This document shows, in pieces, positions 20,101 to 35,100 of a stretch of DNA of 64,000 bases. The stretch comes from Trichuris trichiura (Eukaryota; Nematoda; Enoplea; Trichinellida; Trichuridae). The notes under the pieces are model-generated. The model was not told the origin of the DNA. It saw only the letters and a list, made by a program, of their open reading frames with translations, and ran no database searches. A program made the translations under genes and the position numbers. Within the stretch, counting starts at the first letter, position 1. Every line of letters starts with the position of its first letter. The DNA lies in NCBI GenBank assembly GCA_037903355.1, contig JBAJFE010000059.1, forward strand, positions 1-64,000, given 5' to 3'.

Positions 20101-23100
20101 CGCGCAGTCTGTCTGTCCTTGCCGCCGCGCCCGTGGGCCCACTTTGACGGGTGCTGTCAGGCGCGCATCCGCTGTGCAAACAGTGCCTTTGGCCACGTCA
20201 CCAAGTCCCGCAGGTCGGCCGTGTTTGATTGGTTCTTATCGTTCTTGTCATCCGCAGGTTGCCTTTATATAGCTTGACTCAGCTGGTTTTGGCCATCTCG
20301 TATGCTCATAGTCGGTATGCTCCATGTTGGCATCGATAAAACGCTTTGAAGAACGTCATTTCATTGGCTAAGGGTTATCTGCTTTCTTAAGCCATTCCAA
20401 CGCCGGCTGGCACGAATCGTTTGAACAGCCAGAGCAATCTTCTAGTAACCGTTCGTGTATTCAACCTGTGCCTGAAATCGTTATCATCGTTATGTTTCCG
20501 ACGGAATAACGCAGTTTGGTAACCTGTCGCTGCCGTTCCTTAAAGGCCAGGTGATCATTGATCGTTGACTTGGTTCGATCTTCTGCTGTCCCTCCGATTG
20601 GCCACCGACAGGGGCGAGTTGGAAGTAATGGTCTTCGCAGCGAACCGGTCCTTGCCAGATCTGCTACTTCCAGCTCGCTTCGTCGGTTTCAGTCGTCCCT
20701 GTGACCAAGCGGCCGAAGAAGACAACGAAGGAGAAGAGCAACAAGTTGCGTGACCGAAGGGCGGTACGCCTAAATGGAGGTTGGAATTCCCGCTCTGTAC
20801 GTGTGCAGTGAGATTCTTACACCTCCATTTAGTGGTGCCGTTTGCCCGCTTTGACAGCGTCACAGCCAGGATGCGCCTTCTTGTGTCTCGTATTGCAGTT
20901 CGCTTTTTTTCTCTAACTTAGTATGTTCAACTCTTTGCGCGTCAATAAAAACTTTGCCACTCGTCCTAGAGAGGGGCAGTCAATGGCACGTTTGTGCGGA
21001 GACCACCTGTCTGCCCAGTCTGGAAAACACGCGAAGAGAGAGGATAAAATTCGTTTGTGTTGTCGGACCGAAGCTTAACTTGCCATCTTTGGTTACGTAA
21101 AGAGGTAGTAAGAAAGTGAGAGTGACTTGGAAACTCGATTGTGCTGGGCGGGAATTCTTTCGGGTTCCAGTATGTTAGCTTGTTATTCTTACTTTTTTGT
21201 TCCCGAAACGATCGATGCAACTGTGTTTTCCCTTTGGACAGTTCTCTTTCCCGAGGCAAAGCCGGTTGTAGGTTTGAACTTGTCTTCGTGATCGGCCTGC
21301 GGCAATTATGGCGCGAAAAAGTTATAATTTAACGGTAGCAAGCCCTGTGTAGCTTTTTGGTTCTACAAACGGTCAGTGGAGGTATTTAAGCGGATAATAA
21401 GATTTTTTTCCTATTTCCTGCATTAACCGAAGTAACCTAGTCCAATTCGTAAGCGAGTTACTCGGTCACAGCGTTATATCGCGTCCAAGCTGTGCTTTGC
21501 TCTGATGAACAAGTATTGTCGCCTGTTCGAGCAATCCATCCTTCCGTGTGGCATTTCAATGTTTTCCTATTGCAACTGTACGTGCTCAATAATTCATTCC
21601 TCTCGTGAAACCTACGACAGTACACTTTTGTCGCGGCTTAAAAGATGATCGCAGTTTGTTTACACCATGTTGCCTATGTCAGCTGCATCGACATTTAAGA
21701 GCATGTATGCTTGCTTACGCATTTATGTTATTGCTTGGTAGAGTGGTAGTAAAAAGTAGCTCTTTGCACCGCACCGATTCAGATTCAAAGTAGCGGTGAA
21801 AGCAACCTTGTTTGCTCAGCGTTTCGCCCACTGGAACGCATTCGTTGGAGACCTGTTGCAAATGGTGTTTTTTCGAAAAATGCTCGTTTATACTTTTCTA
21901 AAGCTTATCAACGAATGCTAAGTGTCGTCCGTTTTGCGAAGAAGTCACCAGCGGTGGGCGAAACTATCGCTACTTCTAACTTTCGTCTTCACGAAGGAAC
22001 CCTCTGTCTTTACCTGCCGATCAATCAAGAGGTTTCTTTTTCCTCCATCGTTGGATTTCGAACCAACTTCGACAATGCAAAGCTCGTGTGCCGAGCGTAT
22101 GGATTCTGAAGCTAACAATAATCATTGAAGATCGCCGAGCAGCTCTGATCCCTTTTCACGTGCCTCCGAATGACGTTTTTTAATAAATTAACTTAAAGCG
22201 GCTTTCCTTACGTTCAAGAAAGCATTGCTAGCTTATTTCGCGTATTGTCTAGACGTGAATGTTATTTTAAAGTATCACCATATGGCATTTGCATAATCTG
22301 CGTATCGCCGGAACTTCCACGAAGTTTCACGTTAATAATAGTGTTTAGGAAGAAAGAATAATTGTACCATTTCGGAGAGCTGTTGCAACCCGTAGACGTA
22401 TATGTAAAAGATTGCATCCATCTTTGTATCGTTGCTGACGTTGTTACAGCGTTATGTTCCCAAAGTTTTCTGTTGGCATTACTAATACTTGCCAAGCTTA
22501 AAATGTCTGATGCCCTTGTCAAGGCACGGCGAAGCTTTATACTTTTTTCACTGGCCAGAGTACGACGCTTTAGAGCTTCTTTGTATGCACGTTTCTTCAC
22601 ATTCCAAGGCCTGATGCGTAATGCGCCGCCTGGCCGTAAATTTTTCTTGTATACGTAGGAAATTCAAACTTGCGCCTTGTGTACCTTTCTTGCGTTCTAA
22701 TTAAGCAAGACGGTCGCCGTTTACAAACAGCCAACGTTAGCAATCCGTCTACGCGAAAACTTGTTTTCTCGGCGTTCGTACGAAATTAACGATCACACGG
22801 CAAAGCGATTTAACATGGTGTTCAATTTCATGTTAACAGGCGAACGCGACCTTCGTCCAGGATTTACATGTTCCGACCTAGTTGGCGCGCGCGGCAGCCT
22901 TCCTTCACCTTGTAAGACGAAGAAGCGTATTGACACAAATAATGCGTCAGTCTGTGGCATTAAGAATTGTAAAAGTGACAAAGTTGGTCAGATAAACTTA
23001 ATTGGCTGCTGCAGCCAACATGAAAATACGTAGCGCGGTATTTTGTTTTCCGTTCTTCGTATCCTATGCCTTGGCGTTGGCCCACTGCAAAAACACTTTT

Positions 23101-26100
23101 GCCAGTCATACTAGGTCAACGTGATGGAGTGGGCGAATCCAAGGAAAGAATGAAAGTAAACGCAAAGGTGCACTCCTCAGTGTCCAAATACAAGATCTTT
23201 TAACCACTGCCGTTTTGACGCGGGTATCTGAGTGGTTTGCCGTCGGTTGGACTCACTCCTTTGCTTAAACCAGAAGTATCTTCTGGAGTCAGAATCCTAG
23301 GGAAAGGGTGTCGATTTTCATCTTAAATCTTAAGCCTAAACCTGCAGCTTAGGTGTTCCAGTCAAAGAGAGAAATGGGTGGCTATTATTTCACGGGTTGG
23401 TAAAACGGCGGTGCCAAACAAACCGACCTAGATGACAAGGTATAAGGCTGTCGAGCCAAGGGAAGACCACCCAGTTGAGGCTAAAGAATCGACGAAACTT
23501 CGAAAATGTTATTCTGAGAAAAGCCACTTTTTTACTTATTTGTAACGGAGCTTTGCAAAGGTCCATCGGCTAAAAGATTGGCGCAATTTGTATCCACTTG
23601 AGATGTATGTACAACATAGCTTAGAGTCATATGGTTTGGTTTGCAAATCTTAGCACTTCGTTGAAACCCGTTTGCTTATTATTGCGCTGTATTTACTTTG
23701 AGCATTTGTGGCTCCTATCTTTGCCCGCAACTATTTGTTTTCACCTATTGTTGTTCAAGAGACTTAAAGAGGCATTAATGTTGACCAACAGTTTTGTAAC
23801 CAATGTTCACGAAAAGCTTTGAAAGTTTAATCAACAGTGAAACTGTTGATTTGGAATTCTATTCTGTTTTCCGCTTTTCTTTGCCATACCGTAGTTTTGA
23901 CTCACGTGTTCGGAAGTTTCTGAAATATATGAAAATGCCGTTTTTCAGATATACGAAGAAGATGTAGTGTTTTTGACTAGCCTGATAACTGTTGAACAGC
24001 TGAAGGCTCTGTGCCACGAGACAGCAAGGCCGCATGTATTAAACGAAAAAGAGGAATATTTTGTTTATCCTTCTTGCGCAGAGACTCTTCCTCAATTGTA
24101 AGTTGTTTTCTGTTTCCAGTTTTGTATATGTTGCTGTTTGATCAACTGATTTTCCGGCATGTTGTCACTTATCCTCATTTAGAGAGTACGACTCAGTGAA
24201 AATATGAACTGTAAGCGCATTGTACAAGTTTTAATAGCTCATTACCATAACTGCCCACTTTTAGCTTGTTTTCTAAACGCAAAAGAGTCAGAGCTGTAGT
24301 AATGCAGTACGTAATCCTTTATACGAAACGTTTTTAAGCGTCCAAATGACGTCACAGGTATTTCGTATCTCATACATGACTCCGTGTGACGATCCTGTTG
24401 GAAAACAACGTCAAACGGTGAGATGCAATTGTAAGTAACCGATTTTTTAACGAGAGGGGCGTCTACGGAACATCCATAAACACTGGCAACGAGATATTGT
24501 TGATGCCGAAATTAGCCATTATTTTGGTTTCCAAAGTAAAAAACTGGATCGAACACTATTTTGCCATGAAGTTTATGTATTAATAATAAAAAAAACTTAA
24601 ACGACAATATTGCTGTTAGTGAGACAAAGATCTCTTAGCTGAAGCTTTTAAAGCAACCATTGCTTACAGTGTATTCTTATCCTTATAGAACGCTCTTACA
24701 GTTAACAGTTTTGCTAACTGTTAAAGAAAAAAACTGTGGAAAATTATCTTCATGCTATGTGTAAGAAGATATATATGAATTGTTAATCCAGTTTCGTATT
24801 TCCACTTGGGTCCCACTCTGAACATGTAAAGTTTCAATTTGTATATATGCATTATATATGCGTTTCAAACAAGTTATGTTTTCATTGTGCCTCTTACAGC
24901 AAAACTGAAAGTTTTATAGTTGCATTGAAATGTATCGTTGGCAGTTTTAGCCGTTGCGTCGAACAAAATGAGAAGGGCTACGGAACGGGCGCGGTTACCA
25001 AATGCGTTGTGTTCAATCGCAATTGTTTCTCCTTGCATCATTTGCTCCGCTCCTGCCGCTTGATCACTATGCTGTTTTCAACAATTATCGTTGCTGGAGG
25101 TAAGTAGGTTGTTGCTATTTTTGATAGCTCACTATTTCCAACTTGCGCCAAGTGAATTTGTTACGCGCGTTGTAGATGACGGAAACGAAAAGTACGCAGA
25201 AGCGAACTCGCTGGTATTCCAGGTGTTTCATCATACCTTGGTCAAGAAACACACCAACTGGGTTTTCATAAAGCAGTCAAACAAGTTATACCACTTGTGG
25301 AATCTAATCTTGCTTCGCCTTCAAGAATCTGAGCATCCACCCGTAGGTTGGTTGAACATAATGACGAAAAGGCTTAGCCGCTACCACGATGCCCGCCTTA
25401 TCTCACCGCTATACGAAGTCCGACTTCCAAAGCTTGTCTGCTTCATCCGTCAGATCGGTGCTCATCATCGCATGCTGCTGCTTTCTCCTGCCACTTTCCA
25501 AGATGTTCGTTTGTTATACTGCGACAGTTCACGTAAGGAATCTATAAACTTTGCGGCGTTACCGGAAAACTCCGTCAATAATTATGGAGTCCTTTCTTTT
25601 CCATTGTTTGTCATCGACTGTTGCCGTGAAACTGTTTTGTTTAACTTGGTCAACGGCATTTATCCCGGCGAGCATTGTTTGGACGCGGTGGAAGACCTAC
25701 GCAGCACTATGTCTCCAGAAGAGCCAACGTTAACTCTTCTTCATAGGCAAATTTCTCAATTCTCCGCTGATACTGTATCTTCATTTGAACGCGGGATTGT
25801 GCTATCCGTTGGTGAGGAACCATGCTGTGATGGCATAGAAGATTTCAACTTTGTTCAATACGGCAGGCAAATAGAGGATGCCTACGGCTATTCAATAGTT
25901 GCTGGTATATATGTGGTAAGCAGCGTACATTGTCGGGCATTAACTTATTGTTTCTTGTTGGAGGCGCTGAAAAATGAACTATTGGTTCATTCCGTCGACT
26001 TGAGGTTTGCTATAGATTGTCAATGCGAAGAGAGTACGGTGGAAATTGATATAACTGAGTTCGTAAACACCCTCTGCAATCACGTCAAAACCTACAAGCA

Positions 26101-29100
26101 AACAAATCCTAGCGATTCTGCGAGCGACGCAGCGAATACTTGGATCGGCATGCAAGGGTTTGTATCTTATACGTGTTTGAACTTTTTTCTACGCATGTGG
26201 GAGGAATCTTCTTCTATTCATTAAAACTTCTTAATGTAAGCTTGCAGTGCAGGCTTAAAGACGACCTAAGTTTATTGAGATTATATGAGCGCTTTACAGT
26301 AATTTATGAACTTGTTTAGTCCGTCTTCAAGGTTTAAAGCTTATGCTTCATTTAAGGTGTAAAGTGCAGATGCACCATGAAAACAGGGCAAGTGCCATCT
26401 GAAAGTTTAATATTTTCGCGATGCAGTAAAGATACTTATTAATGTGCGGTTCCATTGTTATCCTACACTGTGAAGCTTCGTCCTGTTATAGAAATGCATT
26501 ACTCGGCCAAATTGTCTGTTAAAGAGCAAAAGTAGTGAGGGGAAATCTGTATATGCTTTTCCCCGTCTATTTTGCAAACGATAGGCTTTTCGAAGAAATC
26601 GAAGGTTTTATTAGCAATATGTATCAGTTTTTCCCTAACAAGTTGCTACTGTTAACAATAAGATATTAGTGGATTGCGCTTGACAGGGTAGTAGTCCTTT
26701 TAAATGCTCTGCGTTCACGTTACTCTAAAACCATATTGTGCGCAATATTTTAAGGTAATGTTGTTTATATGAAGATTACATCAATACCGTTGAAAAATAA
26801 ATAGTATAGTATCGTTATTGTGGCTTCTAGAGTAAGCTGTACCCCAAAGATTACTGAAACATCGTATTTTTTTACGCAGTGATCTTTTGCAAGATACGTT
26901 GAAAGTAATTGTCTTTATCGTTGCAGTTCCACCGAGGATATACCTTTACTGTTTCGTGGTCCTCCTTGCAACAGCGTTCGTCAGGCGTATACGAAACGCT
27001 TATTTAATCGAGTCGTTCGTCAGCATTTCCGACCAGTCACAGATTATCCAGATTACTTTGTTTGCTTTCCTGATGAAGAATCCTTTGACTCGGTAAGCTT
27101 TGTTATATGAATATTACTATGATGCCTTTTGGGAAAGGTTAAAACCGCATGTATAGATATATCATTTGGTCTTTGTTCTCCGCAAAGGTAGTAGTAGTAG
27201 TACAAGGAAAATGAAACGTTTTTTAAGAAACTAGTTTTTCTAATGTTTGGAAAAAGAAGGCATCGTGCTCGATGACTTTTCAAAAAATTGAGTTAACAGC
27301 CTTGTTATCCGAAATCTTGCTTTAGCTTTATCAACTGGTACGGTCTTGAACTGTCATGTGAAGGAATTTGAGATCGCGTGCGGTATTTTGCACCTGCGTC
27401 GTCACGTAGACGTTAAACAGTTACAGGCTTTTTACCTTTCCTAACTTTGAGTGGACTATTTTCGCCTAATGTTTTGAGAAATTTTAATTATTTAATCTTT
27501 CTTATCCCCATCATAACTGAGATGCTAATATTCAACACGCTTCGACAATGTTCAAATTGCCGTAATGGCTTTTTTAGACACCATCAATGAATGTCGCTCA
27601 GCGGCAGGGAACGAGCACCCTTGCTCATCGAAGGAATGCGGATGTGCTGCTGTTCAGGCGTAGCAGGAATGCTACTTTTCAACCAGTTGGTAATGTGATT
27701 ATTTGAGCTATTGAGGAAAAATCAATTTGCATAATCAAGATTTTCCTTAATTGTTAGGTTTTACTCTGGTTCTTGTAAATTTCAAGCCATGCAATAGTGG
27801 ACAACATGTTGTTTGTTCAGTTCTCATCGTACGCAGAGCTGACTGCGTGAAGTTAGTTTTATAAGAAATATGGCTGCGGAGAAATAATGGAACTTTCATT
27901 GTATCGCTTTCATTTACTTAGGAAAAAATGCGTCGCATGGTGATGGTGTTTACTAGTTACTATACATGCACATAATGCAGATTTATGACTAATTCAAAAA
28001 AGGGTTTTTTAAAAGGTAGGTATGCATATGCTTACGACTTCACAACTTCGAATCTTTAGTTAATCATACTCATGCTCACTATTTATGATTTTAACCACTT
28101 CATTCACAACTAGCGTTTCAATTTATAAGCATGAAAACTTTCTAGCTTGTTCAGTGATGCTGTTACTTAATGGAAAGGAGAAAATTGCTACTGACCAGTC
28201 ATCTTCGGCAATTCGCAGTCAGAAGTTCGTATTTCTAATATTCCAGCGTTTTCTAGCAACCATCAGGTACTTTTGGTGGTTTATGCGCAGTCACGTTCCT
28301 TCTTACCCCCTTCAAACCAGATCTTTAAGCTTTGCATGAAATGGGTCAGAGAAACGTAATCTTATTGATATATGCATCTGACTGACGTCTGCATTTCCTC
28401 ATACTAGAGGGAAGCAGTAAGGTCTTACGCGCATGAAAGTAAGCCCACGATATATTGTAATAGTTCGGCGTTCCTGCACCCTGCAGGCAAGGTGACCAAT
28501 AACTTTGAGGAACATGAAACAAAGTTGTATTATGTAAAGCCTTTGTGATTTCTGACCTTATTTTCATTTGCAAAACGCTAAGAAAATGTCAATACGAAGT
28601 GGTAATAATTTTAAGTTGAGTAAACATAAAGTCAAGACGAAACCTTTCTCATAAGCACATGAGTTGCCATCTTAAGTAATGTTATCTAATCAAAAGGAAG
28701 TTCAACTAGTACACTGTTCGATTTGCCCTTACGTAGTCGAATGAAGCGTTTGCTGTTTCATCGAGAAGCGCTGCGTAAAGTATTAATAGACACACTATGT
28801 TTGAGTGCTGGCAAACGATTTCTGTTTTCACAGAGTTACGAATCAAAATATTGATTGTAAGGTTTTTGTTTTCGTAGATTCTGCCACATTGTATGCGGAT
28901 GATGATGCTACCACGTCCGAACTGGTCTGCATGCTGACCTCAACATGTGCAAGTTCTCAATTTATGCTATTTTAGTTTCCCCCTTGCGACACAGACGATG
29001 GCGGCATGGTTGAAATGCGTTTTGACAGTACTCTCACAGGCGATTCTCTCTCAGTGTCAAGTTGTGAGACTTCCTTTGCTGCTTTCGATAACACGTATCC

Positions 29101-32100
29101 CGTTTTTCTGCAAATAACATGTTCCGTGTTTATCGCCGGACGTCAGTACAATTTTTCCACATTCGAACTGCCGACATGCCTAAGTAGCCTTGCTGTGCTT
29201 GAAACAAAGAATTTAATTGGGCTCCCTTTTCTAGACGACTTGTTCCGCAAAGTAGGGGTCGTATCATGGGCTGATCTCTCTTCAGTTCGGGTTATTTTGG
29301 AATTCAACGTTCTGGCACCGCCTTCCGACAACACTGAAGACATAAATGTTGGCTGCTTTAGCGAAACGACAAGTTTATGTTTAGAAGAACTAGAAAGCAA
29401 CGCAAATGGCGTTCAGGTGGATTATGGAAGGTATAAGCACTTGTCGCAGTGGGCGTTTTTTTGCTTAACGTAATAATTAAGGATTTTCGTCGGAGCTCAT
29501 TATCAATTGGCCACCCTACCTCTGTCCTACAAGTCCAGTTTAGAAAAGTTGTACAGTCAGGTAAAACGTTGCAGCTGTCATTTCATGGTACAAAGTTCTA
29601 CGCACTTTAGGCCTTCATACTGGTAAGAAATGAGATAATCTTTGCATATAAGCGACTACCTACCATTGACGTGGGCATAATTGAAACCGTTGTGAGCCAT
29701 ATCCGAAGCATTTCGAAACATGTCATAGCGAATGAGTTGTCTGCCTTAACGGAGACGATACCATTGGTGTTCGTTCTCCATGAGCGTAACAGCCTTGAGG
29801 ACTTCCTAAAGCGTCTCAAGAAGGTTAGAATATCCCATTATTTGCTGAACCAGTTTTCTGATAACTATCTGATCGTCACGGTGGACTCCAAATTTATTGA
29901 CGCCAGAAGGATTCGTCGCCTCTCCTCCATGTTACATGACAGACCCAGATGTCATGAGCTGTGTAAGCCGACACGTTTGTAGTTTGTTAGGAAATGTTTC
30001 TATAGAATATGTGGTTGCAGCAACGTTTGATGGTTTCTGGTCCGCCCGACATGGCGGTCTCAGAAAATCGCACAGCTTTTCCGAGATCCCTTCCAAGCTG
30101 CTTGCCCAACGAAATTCCATGCTAGGGTTTTTTGAAGAGCCTCCCGTATTTGGTCGTCATTCCAAAGAAAACTTGTTGTCTGGCTCTACCTTTGGTACTT
30201 TATGGAGTAGCGCTTACGAAAAGGATCGTTTGGAAGCCGCAAGCGGGACGTTCTTTTCTGGGTGTGCTCCTCACGCTACTTCAGGTGCCTTATAAGGTGA
30301 GCATTTCTTTTTTGTTCAAGTTAGTTTATTCAGAAGAGTCGGTGGCCGCATGCGCCGCCATATCGAATGAGGACGCGAACTTGAGCGACCAAAATATTGA
30401 ATTTGAAAGCGACTTTTGGCTCATTCTCTGCATCAAGGGAATGGTGCTGGAGATGTTCTTTCAAGAGCGGTCGGTATACTTGCGTTGGGTAATCTAAGTC
30501 AATGTTTATTTGGTTTTAGAAAACCTGGATTTCATGATTCCTTGGTGAATGACGTTTTAGAAGCGATAAAAGCGACCGTCAAAATGACAAATCAAGTAAG
30601 GTAGCTAAGCGAGCAATATTTATTGGTCATTTTTTCTGCTACTTTAGAAAATGCTGCTTCAACACCTTTATCAAACGCGTTTTTGCCATCACTTGCTGGT
30701 TGAAGCTAGAGACGGAAGCTTGTGGAATGAAGGAAGCTCAGACATCGTCGAGGGTGACCATGGAATGATATATTCCTTATTAAGTTATTGCATAATGTTA
30801 ATCTAAGATCTCGCTTGCTTGGATACTGAAGAAGAGGTGGGTTACCTGGCCGCATCTTCGCAGTTTCGACCTGGTTACTTCGCATGTCCTTGCGTTGCGT
30901 ACAGATGGTTTCGCATTCATCCCAGGCTGAAACAAGGCGCTGAACGGACCGGCACCTCGTTAGGTAATCGTTCTCCATTGAATCGCATTGTCAAACGTTT
31001 TTGTTTAGTATTGGGTGCGGTGCGAACTATTTTAAATAAGTTTGCCGTCTTCAACCACCAAAGCGTTTTCGTGTACAAAGATTCAAATGAGTGCATTTTT
31101 TACATGAGGTAACTAAGTTTTTTACAGCAGCGCCTTTAAAGGCAGCTTTTATAGATTGCATGAAGAAATTGATAAATCGGTTATCAAGCTTATTCAACGG
31201 TGCAAGTGCATCTCCGATAAGGACCAGAGCAGCATTGGGGTAAGCGAAGTCGTCTATGCATTATTATGCAACCTAGCCAACTGCCACCTTCCCAAGTGGA
31301 GGTGTACAACAGAAGTCTTACCCTGAATCGAAACCACCTGCTTACCCTCCGTTTTACAAGAAAATTATCGCGTATCGCGCAATTGCATTTATGTGACGAT
31401 CTTAGGGCGAACTGCGAAGGGTACTATCCAATTTGGACAACGCATCTCAAGTGAACAACGAATTCGTTCTTCTTACAGTTCACGGAATCGATGAGCCAGG
31501 TTAAAGAAGCTTCTACCGCTTTTATCAGTGTCTTCGAGCTGTCATATAGTGCTAATTCTGATTTTATAATTTTATTTTTGTCCAGTTGTAGTTATACTCA
31601 CAAATGGAGTTTGCAATAGTGTCATTCCATTAAACACTTTCTTCTAGGGCGTGAAATTTTCGAAGAATTTTTTCCTGCGCTACAAAGCCGCATCGACGAG
31701 AGTATCTTGGACGTTCTTTTGCTCGCCTTTTCCAGAAATCCCAATCTTCGCTTCACTCTTGAGGATATCCGCGTGCGTGTCAACTAGCACAATCGAGAGA
31801 CTTCGTCGATTTGCATTGATTGTTTTTTTTTCAGTTTTTGCAACCGGTTGGCTCAACGCCTCACTACTTGCATTTCTCTCTGCCATCTGTTGCCATATTG
31901 CACCTATACCCGTTCAGCTATTACCTCAGTCAGCACCTTTCAAGTTTCATGGACGCGCCGAAATACGTATCTCCTGACGCTAAGTTTACGGTAGCTATTT
32001 TCTGCTTGCAATTGCCGCCCTTTCCTAAACTGCGCTGCGTTCAAGACTGAATTGATAAAATCCAGAAATACTCCGCCTGAAGCTGAACAAGACATCATTA

Positions 32101-35100
32101 CGTACATATACCGTCCTGGCGAAGACAGAAAAGGTAAAAACTTGTTTAATCTGCGTCATTTTTATTTTCTTCTCACTAGTTCTTTGAGTAAGTCAGTGCA
32201 AAACTTTACTGCAGCTTTAGATCACTTTTGGTGAGCATACATTGCTAATTGCCTTGCGTTGGCCACTTGGCTGTCGGTTGTCACGAGTCTGAGGTATTTT
32301 AAGGTTAATATAGCGGATTACTGTTTCTGTATGTCAGTGGGGTGAAGAAGGGTAGTTTATCAATCTAAGCTTGCTCTTCTTATCTACTTTTTTCAATAGA
32401 CCCTCGCCATTGCGACAACGTTGTCATAGTAGTTGTCATTATATTATAGGAATGTTATGTTAATTGTGTGTTTAGATGAAAGAGGCCTCAGCGTCAAATG
32501 GAAGTTAGTAGAACGATAACAGTGTTAGAGTGCCACCCGAAAAGTGTTTTAGGGTCGTAACATGCACTGTTACGTCCTACGCACACATAGCTGACTAAAA
32601 TTTCTTATTGTATTACAAAAGTCAAAGATGACATTAATATTCAAAATACGTGGCGTCGATTAAATACTGCAAGTTTCAAAATGCTTTCAAAGTAATTGCA
32701 TAAGTTGGAAGTAGCACTATGACAAACAAAAACAGCTGCTATGAAAGGAACGCTATCTTTTACTACTTTCGAGAAGACTGCATGAGCAAGGTGACTTTAC
32801 GTTGCCAGAAAAGTGCAAGTTGAAATGGTGCAGCTGGACGTTGCCGGTGAACTATTGTTTGTCCGTTATGCTTCCCTTCTACTTCTTAGATGAAATAACA
32901 TGACTATTTGAATCAGTATTCTTTCCTGAGTCTGCTATGCTTCTTGCTTAGCTTTGTATATGTCAAAGACGTTTGACTTTTTTAAGGGTATCTAAGTCTC
33001 CCTAGCGAGTGACTTTGTGAATAGTAGTTTTCTGCGTTCCTTCTTCAGACGTCTATCGTTATTTTCAGGCCTGTCAGTTGTCTGTCAAGCATTTGTAAAT
33101 CAAATTGGGACTCCCACTGCAATTGTTCATTACGATCCGATTGACCAGAAGGGCGGATATAACAGTTTTTTCAATTCGGTGTATTCATTCGATGAGCTGA
33201 TTTCTACTCATTGTTGTAACCTGGAAGCTCTTGGCGTTAAAAGTATAAAAAAGAGTCGAAAGCGTATGGTTATGGCTCAGTTTGTCGTTTGGCGGCGCGG
33301 CATGGTGGATATGGATACACTGGAAAGCTTGATATTGACGGCCATAAGTCGCGCCTGTTTTGACATGGCCACTGAATACGGACTGTTGACGGCAGCCTTA
33401 TTTCACACTGACCCGTCGAGAATGGAAATGATGTCCTTATCGGAGCCAGGATCCCCAACAGACAAACGTGAGTCATGTCGCATGCATCGTTTGTGAGCTT
33501 ATTTAAATAAGAAACTTTTGAACTTGCTAACGTTTACATGCGCTGTCCACTCGCTCTCTTTTCGACTAGGATTTTACCATCGTTTGTAAAAACATTTTTC
33601 ATTTCCACATGGGCACCTAATGGTGTTCTTTTACTACAGTCTTTTCCACTACACAGCAATACAATACGATTGGGAAGTCATTTATGTCTAATTTTCAAAA
33701 CCGTTAACATTGATCTTTACAACGTCTTTAGTTTCATTTAACAGTGCCATCAACGCGTCATAGATCTCGTATATCCTATCAATATTTTGTTATGCGACTT
33801 TCGTCGGCAACCTGTTAAGCTTTGTAGGCATTCAGCAGTGACCTAACGTTTTGAAAAAAACGTGACTTTTCATTTCGCACAGTCATACTTTTGACTGAAA
33901 CTATTTTCTTTCTTAAGAAAAACCTGCGTTGCCTGCAGAGATCCGAGAGCGACATTCAAGTTTCGCCGCTCGCATGGCCCTGCGATCACCCTTTGAACGG
34001 TCAAGCATTTTCAGCTTCGAGAACTTTCAGGTTCCAAGCAGTTTCACAGTATTCACCGTAGGATACAATACATGCTTATCTTCATTAAGATGTTGATGAA
34101 GAAGTCGGATTCGCCTGAAGATATTCCCAAGAAGAAGGAAGTTCCGTTTGGTGAAATGCGGAACAAAAGCGATTACCCCCAGTGCCTTGGATCAGTCTAT
34201 GCTGACACCGCAGTCCATTGGCTGGACTTCGGTTCACTTAAGAATTGCTCAAGCGTTAGACGGATTGTGTTCACGCTGCAATCAAATCTCAGCAGGGGTG
34301 CACTGGTCGAGGAATGCCGCGAAATAATTCAGCGTATGGTTGGACAGGATATCAAATGCTTTGCGTTTGTTAAGCGTAACCGCGACGCTTCGAGTGAAAA
34401 GTATTCCTCATGGTACTATACGGAAAATTCGTCGGTGGTAAGTTTTTAAAACCACTCTGCTTTTCATTGCTGCCTTTTTTTGAAAAGAAGCTTTATTTAG
34501 CCTGCTTTTAGGATCTCTTAAAACGAGCCGATACTGATCAGTGCGAGTTCGCGAAAGCTTCTTTTCTCATTGTTGGTCTGCCTTTGGTTTTGTGGAAAGA
34601 AACAATGATGTTCGCCCGTGCGTCATCATGCGAGGAAGTTCCTAGTAGTATATCCGAGTTGGTGCGTCGCGGTGGTAAGGTTTCACTTTGCATCCTTCCC
34701 CCTCCTTTTTGATTCGCTTTGTTTTTTTTATAAAGAAGAGGTCAAGCAAAAGTACCCTCCTTTTATTGCGGACAAAAGGTTGGACTGCAACTGGGGCTTC
34801 ATTCCGCGACAGCGGCTCGTGCTCTTTTCTTTATGCGGCTACGAAGTATGTGATTCCTTTTATTAGTGTAAGTTATATGATCTGCTGTGCTTTTCAAGCT
34901 TCGTTTGTACGCTTACAATTGGGTATCTGATTTTAACGAAACCTTGGAGAAAATGATTAAAGCAAGCGTACACCGATACAACAGTCGCATCCATCTTCTG
35001 CAGCAGATTTGTCTCGAGAAGATGGGACTTCCTCGAAACGCGGTGAGTTATACTGCGTCTAAGCATTTGTCACTTTTGAGAATATTGTGTGCAGATTGGA

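Noticed and set aside
21503..21535. CTGATGA as a hammerhead start
   Set aside because: No stem II and no GAAA follow. The same holds for CTGATGA at 1864, 12957 and 27070.
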